64,000 nucleotides of DNA, from the NCBI GenBank assembly GCA_017460225.1, contig JAFUBM010000004.1:1-64000 (forward strand). The letters run 5' to 3'. A model generated the notes under the pieces. The model had not been told where the DNA came from, ran no database searches, and saw nothing but the letters and a program-made list of their open reading frames with translations. This document shows positions 61,148-64,000 of this stretch, piece after piece; the first letter of the stretch is position 1; each line of letters opens with the position of its first letter. The position numbers were made by a program, and so were the translations under genes. The DNA comes from Candidatus Saccharimonadota bacterium. GTDB taxonomy: Bacteria; Patescibacteriota; Saccharimonadia; Saccharimonadales; Saccharimonadaceae.

Positions 61148-63496
61148 ATGTTCAAAAAGATTGTCAAGCGTGACGGCAAAATAGTCGATTTTAAGCTCGT
61201 CAAGATTGAAGAAGCCATGGCTAAGGCTGGCGCCGCCACTGGTGAGTTTGATCGCGAGCGCGCCAAGGAGCTCGCCACGGAGTTTGAGACTACCGCCCAT
61301 ACCGTTATCTCGTCCCGCATCCCGACCGTCGAGCAAGTCCAAGACGCCGTTGAGTTGACGCTCAAAAACGCCGGGTTCAAGAAAACCGCCCGCGCCTACG
61401 CCGACTATCGCGCCCACCGCTCAGACATCCGGATTTCCAAGTCCGATTTGATGAACATCTACCGCACCATCGCCTGTGCCGATGCCTCCGAAGATTCCGA
61501 TGTTAAGCGTGGCAACGCCAACGTCGACGGCAACTCCGCCATGGGCAAGATGCTCCAGTTTGGCGCCGAAGGCTCCAAGGTCTTTGCTAAGACTAGCTTG
61601 ATGAAGCCGGAGTACGCCTACGCCCACAACAACGGCGACATCCACATCCACGACCTAGACTTCTATGCCACCGGTACTCTGACTTGCTGCCAGACCGACC
61701 CGCTCCGCCTCTTTAAGCACGGGTTCAACACCGGCCACGGTCATCTCCGCACTCCGCAGTCTATCGGCTCCTACGCCGCCCTCGCTGCCATCATCCTTCA
61801 GGCCAACCAAAACGAGCAGCACGGCGGCCAATCCATTCCAAACTTCGACTACGCCATGGCACCCGGCGTCGACAAGACCTTTCGCAAGAGCCTGAAGCGT
61901 AATTTGGAGAAGTACAACGCGTTCCAGGACGACAAGAAGAAAAAGGTCACAGTAGAGATTGGCGACTATATCGAGTTTGGCGACGACGACAAGCTCGCTC
62001 GCCTCAAGGTCCCTAAATCCGTAATTAAGGCTTCCACCGAGGATACCGAGCACGAGACCAAACAAGCCATGGAAGGCTTTGTCCACAATTTGAACACTAT
62101 GCACTCTCGCGCCGGCGCCCAAGTTCCGTTTACTTCCATCAACTTCGGCACGGACACTTCTCCGGCTGGCCGCCTCGTTTCCAAGATGCTGCTCGAGGCC
62201 ACGGACAAAGGTCTCGGCAAAGGCGAGACGCCTATCTTCCCGATTTCCATTTTCAAGGTCAAAGAGGGCGTCAACTACAACCCCGGAGACCCCAACTACG
62301 ACTTGTTTAAACGTTCTATGGAAGTCTCCGCTAAGCGTCTCTTCCCCAACTTCTGTTTTATCGACGCGCCGTTTAATTTGAAGTATTACAAGCCGGGCGA
62401 CTACCGCACCGAGATTGCCACGATGGGCTGCCGCACGCGTGTTTTCGCCTCCATCTTTCCAGAGTCCGACGGTATCGTGACTGGCCGTGGCAACCTCTCC
62501 TTCACTACCATCAATCTCGTCCGTATCGGTATCAAGAACGGTATCTGCACCGGCGAGCGCGAGGAAGCGGATTGGACCGGCTTCTTCACCGACCTCGATA
62601 AGATGCTCGAGATTTGCGAAGGTGAGCTTTACGAACGCTTTGAGTTCCAGGCCAACCAACACGTCCGCAACTTCCCGTTCCTCATGGGCCAGGGCAACTG
62701 GTTTGGCTCCGAGAAGCTTGGGCCAAACGACACGCTCCGTGATGTCATAAAGCACGGCACGCTTTCTATCGGCTTCATCGGCCTCGCTGAGACGTTGGTG
62801 GCGATGACTGGCAAGCACCACGGGGAAGATGAAGATGCCCAGGAGCTTGGTCTAGACATCGTCGCTCATATGCGCGAGAAATGTGATGAGTTCTCTAAAA
62901 AGCACCATCTAAACTACTCTCTCCTTGCCACTCCGGCCGAGGGTCTGGCGGGCCGCTTCACCAAGATTGACCGCAAGGAATACGGCGAGATTCCGGGTGT
63001 TACCGACCGTGATTATTATACGAACTCTTTCCACGTCCCGGTCTACTTCCCGATTTCCGCTTTCCGCAAGATTGAGATTGAAGCTCCGTATCATAATCTC
63101 TGCAACGCCGGCCACATTTCCTACATCGAGCTCGATGGTGACCCGTCCCAAAACATCGACGCGTTCGAGGCAGTCATCCGTAAGATGCACGACGAAGGCA
63201 TCGGCTACGGTTCGGTCAATCACCCCGTCGATCGCGACCCAGTCTGTGGCTTCTCCGGGATTATCTCCGGCTCCGTCTGCCCGTCCTGCGGCAGGGAAGA
63301 AGGCGACATTCCGTTTGAACGCCTCCGCCGGATTACCGGCTACCTCGTCGGCACGCTAGACCGTTGGAACGACGGCAAAAAGGCCGAGGAACACGACCGC
63401 GTCAAACACAACGTCGACGGTGTCTACACTACGGACGAAAAATCTAAGCGTGAAGTGGAGAAAATGTATGCAGACAAAGCCCTCGGCAAAGAATAA
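61148..63496 (+). CDS. nrdD: anaerobic (class III) ribonucleoside-triphosphate reductase
   Basis: 782 residues. It reduces NTPs to dNTPs with a glycyl radical and is oxygen-sensitive. An N-terminal ATP-cone (1-98, IVKRDGKIVDFKLVKIEEAM) gives allosteric control, the barrel follows (NNGDIHIHDLDFYATGTLTCC), and the C-terminus carries the radical site R728-ITGY with G731. The zinc site is odd: the first pair reads DPVC (C700) instead of the usual CPVC, while VCPSC (C711, C714) is intact. AAAGGAGG precedes the ATG. Two NrdR boxes sit in its promoter, and nrdG overlaps its end by 29 bp. Confidence 0.97.
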   Translation: MFKKIVKRDGKIVDFKLVKIEEAMAKAGAATGEFDRERAKELATEFETTAHTVISSRIPTVEQVQDAVELTLKNAGFKKTARAYADYRAHRSDIRISKSDLMNIYRTIACADASEDSDVKRGNANVDGNSAMGKMLQFGAEGSKVFAKTSLMKPEYAYAHNNGDIHIHDLDFYATGTLTCCQTDPLRLFKHGFNTGHGHLRTPQSIGSYAALAAIILQANQNEQHGGQSIPNFDYAMAPGVDKTFRKSLKRNLEKYNAFQDDKKKKVTVEIGDYIEFGDDDKLARLKVPKSVIKASTEDTEHETKQAMEGFVHNLNTMHSRAGAQVPFTSINFGTDTSPAGRLVSKMLLEATDKGLGKGETPIFPISIFKVKEGVNYNPGDPNYDLFKRSMEVSAKRLFPNFCFIDAPFNLKYYKPGDYRTEIATMGCRTRVFASIFPESDGIVTGRGNLSFTTINLVRIGIKNGICTGEREEADWTGFFTDLDKMLEICEGELYERFEFQANQHVRNFPFLMGQGNWFGSEKLGPNDTLRDVIKHGTLSIGFIGLAETLVAMTGKHHGEDEDAQELGLDIVAHMREKCDEFSKKHHLNYSLLATPAEGLAGRFTKIDRKEYGEIPGVTDRDYYTNSFHVPVYFPISAFRKIEIEAPYHNLCNAGHISYIELDGDPSQNIDAFEAVIRKMHDEGIGYGSVNHPVDRDPVCGFSGIISGSVCPSCGREEGDIPFERLRRITGYLVGTLDRWNDGKKAEEHDRVKHNVDGVYTTDEKSKREVEKMYADKALGKE

Positions 63497-64000
63497 AAAG
63501 ATTACAGTCGGCGAGGCGGGCAAAATCCGCCTCTCCGGCCCGCTGGAGCGGGATAGCATTGTCAATGGCTACGGTCTCCGTGCCGTTGTCTGGACGCAGG
63601 GGTGTTTCAATCACTGTAAAGGTTGCCAGAATCCGGAGACTTGGGACCCTGCCGGCGGATTCCTTGTTGATATCAAAGAGATTGAGGAACGCCTTTCACA
63701 GTTCCCGGGGCAGGCCGGCCTTACTTTCTGCGGCGGTGAGCCATTTCTCCAGCCGGAGGCGTGCAAGGAGATTGCGGATTACGTCAGAAAAGAGCTCGGC
63801 TGGAACGTTTGGAGTTTTTCCGGCTACACCTATGAGCAGATTAAGGAGTACGGCGGCGCCGCTTGGGAGTTTTTGAAGTCCTTAGACGCCTTGATTGACG
63901 GCCCGTTCATCCTCGAGCAGCGCGACCTCTCTTGCAAGTTCCGCGGCTCCCGCAACCAACGCCTCCTCCACCTCGAACTCGGCACCGGAAAGATATTAAA
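63468..64000 (+). CDS. nrdG: anaerobic ribonucleotide reductase activating protein, partial
   Basis: At least 177 residues, cut by the window end. The radical-SAM motif CFNHCKGC (CxxxCxxC), preceded by VVWTQG, and the later TFCGGEPFLQPEACKEI identify the activase that makes the NrdD glycyl radical. The ATG at 63468 overlaps nrdD by 29 bp and has GGAG nine to twelve bases upstream. The N-terminal extension before the barrel (about 20 residues) is basic. Confidence 0.95.
   Translation, partial: MQTKPSAKNKKITVGEAGKIRLSGPLERDSIVNGYGLRAVVWTQGCFNHCKGCQNPETWDPAGGFLVDIKEIEERLSQFPGQAGLTFCGGEPFLQPEACKEIADYVRKELGWNVWSFSGYTYEQIKEYGGAAWEFLKSLDALIDGPFILEQRDLSCKFRGSRNQRLLHLELGTGKIL

Noticed and set aside
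61655-62821. 388-codon antisense frame opposite nrdD
   Set aside because: nrdD is certain in the other strand and this frame has no start signals or domain.

Overview
The window reads as one gene-dense bacterial chromosome segment, probably from a Candidatus Patescibacteria (CPR) cell, with Saccharibacteria (TM7) the most likely group. Reasons: short and trimmed housekeeping proteins (UvrC without its C-terminal helix-hairpin-helix region, AlaRS without a C-Ala domain, a 231-residue FtsK-like motor), a very large share of membrane-anchored surface proteins, VPNTG-type sorting motifs, anaerobic class III ribonucleotide reductase, and almost no space between genes. Several genes end in TGA, so the recoded UGA of Gracilibacteria/SR1 does not apply. 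No rRNA gene is present, so the phylum is an inference.

Layout. 1-2015: end of a damaged secreted surface-protein gene, a membrane protein, a DUF916-like surface protein, and a promoter-driven structured transcript carrying a 12-codon ORF. 2016-8000: FtsK-like ATPase, enolase, UvrC, SecG, an anchored family-5 substrate-binding protein, tRNA-Leu. 8070-22653: exported-protein region with a MacB-like ABC fusion with a very large external domain, two small secreted proteins, three more DUF916-like anchored proteins, a VPNTG sorted protein, a 1374-residue cysteine-containing secreted protein and a membrane thioredoxin-like protein. 22656-32396: TypA, tRNA-Lys, tRNA-Val, TatD, cysteine desulfurase and MnmA, AlaRS, FtsA-like protein. 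32403-41624: pseudouridine synthase, a soluble histidine kinase/response regulator pair with low-complexity tails, a RuvX-MltG fusion, a LysM-CHAP hydrolase, and ObgE carrying an in-frame palindromic insert. 41625-46737: a second structured small RNA and a 1477-residue repeat protein ending in a HELGH metallopeptidase domain. 46741-54609: UvrB, GatC-GatA-(HEPN-like protein)-GatB, a bactofilin-like membrane protein, Ung. 54945-61030: dCMP deaminase-like protein, a secreted cutinase-like enzyme, a P-type ATPase, another anchored surface protein. 61031-64000: NrdR-box-controlled nrdD and nrdG (cut by the window end).

Regulation visible in the sequence falls into three classes. Nineteen genes have a TATAAT-like -10 box ending a few bases before the ATG and no Shine-Dalgarno sequence, so their mRNAs should be leaderless. 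Many surface-protein genes instead have real leaders with AGGAG-type sites and often TTG or GTG starts. A few units (11405, 13176, 17170, 59951, the RNA at 41693, nrdD) have full -35/-10 promoters with 17-bp spacing.

Most notable: a 183-bp palindromic element inserted in frame in obgE; a single in-frame TAG separating a signal-peptide surface protein from a DUF916-like protein that has no signal peptide; two unassigned structured RNAs; the ten-repeat surface metallopeptidase; the RuvX-MltG fusion; and the pervasive leaderless architecture.
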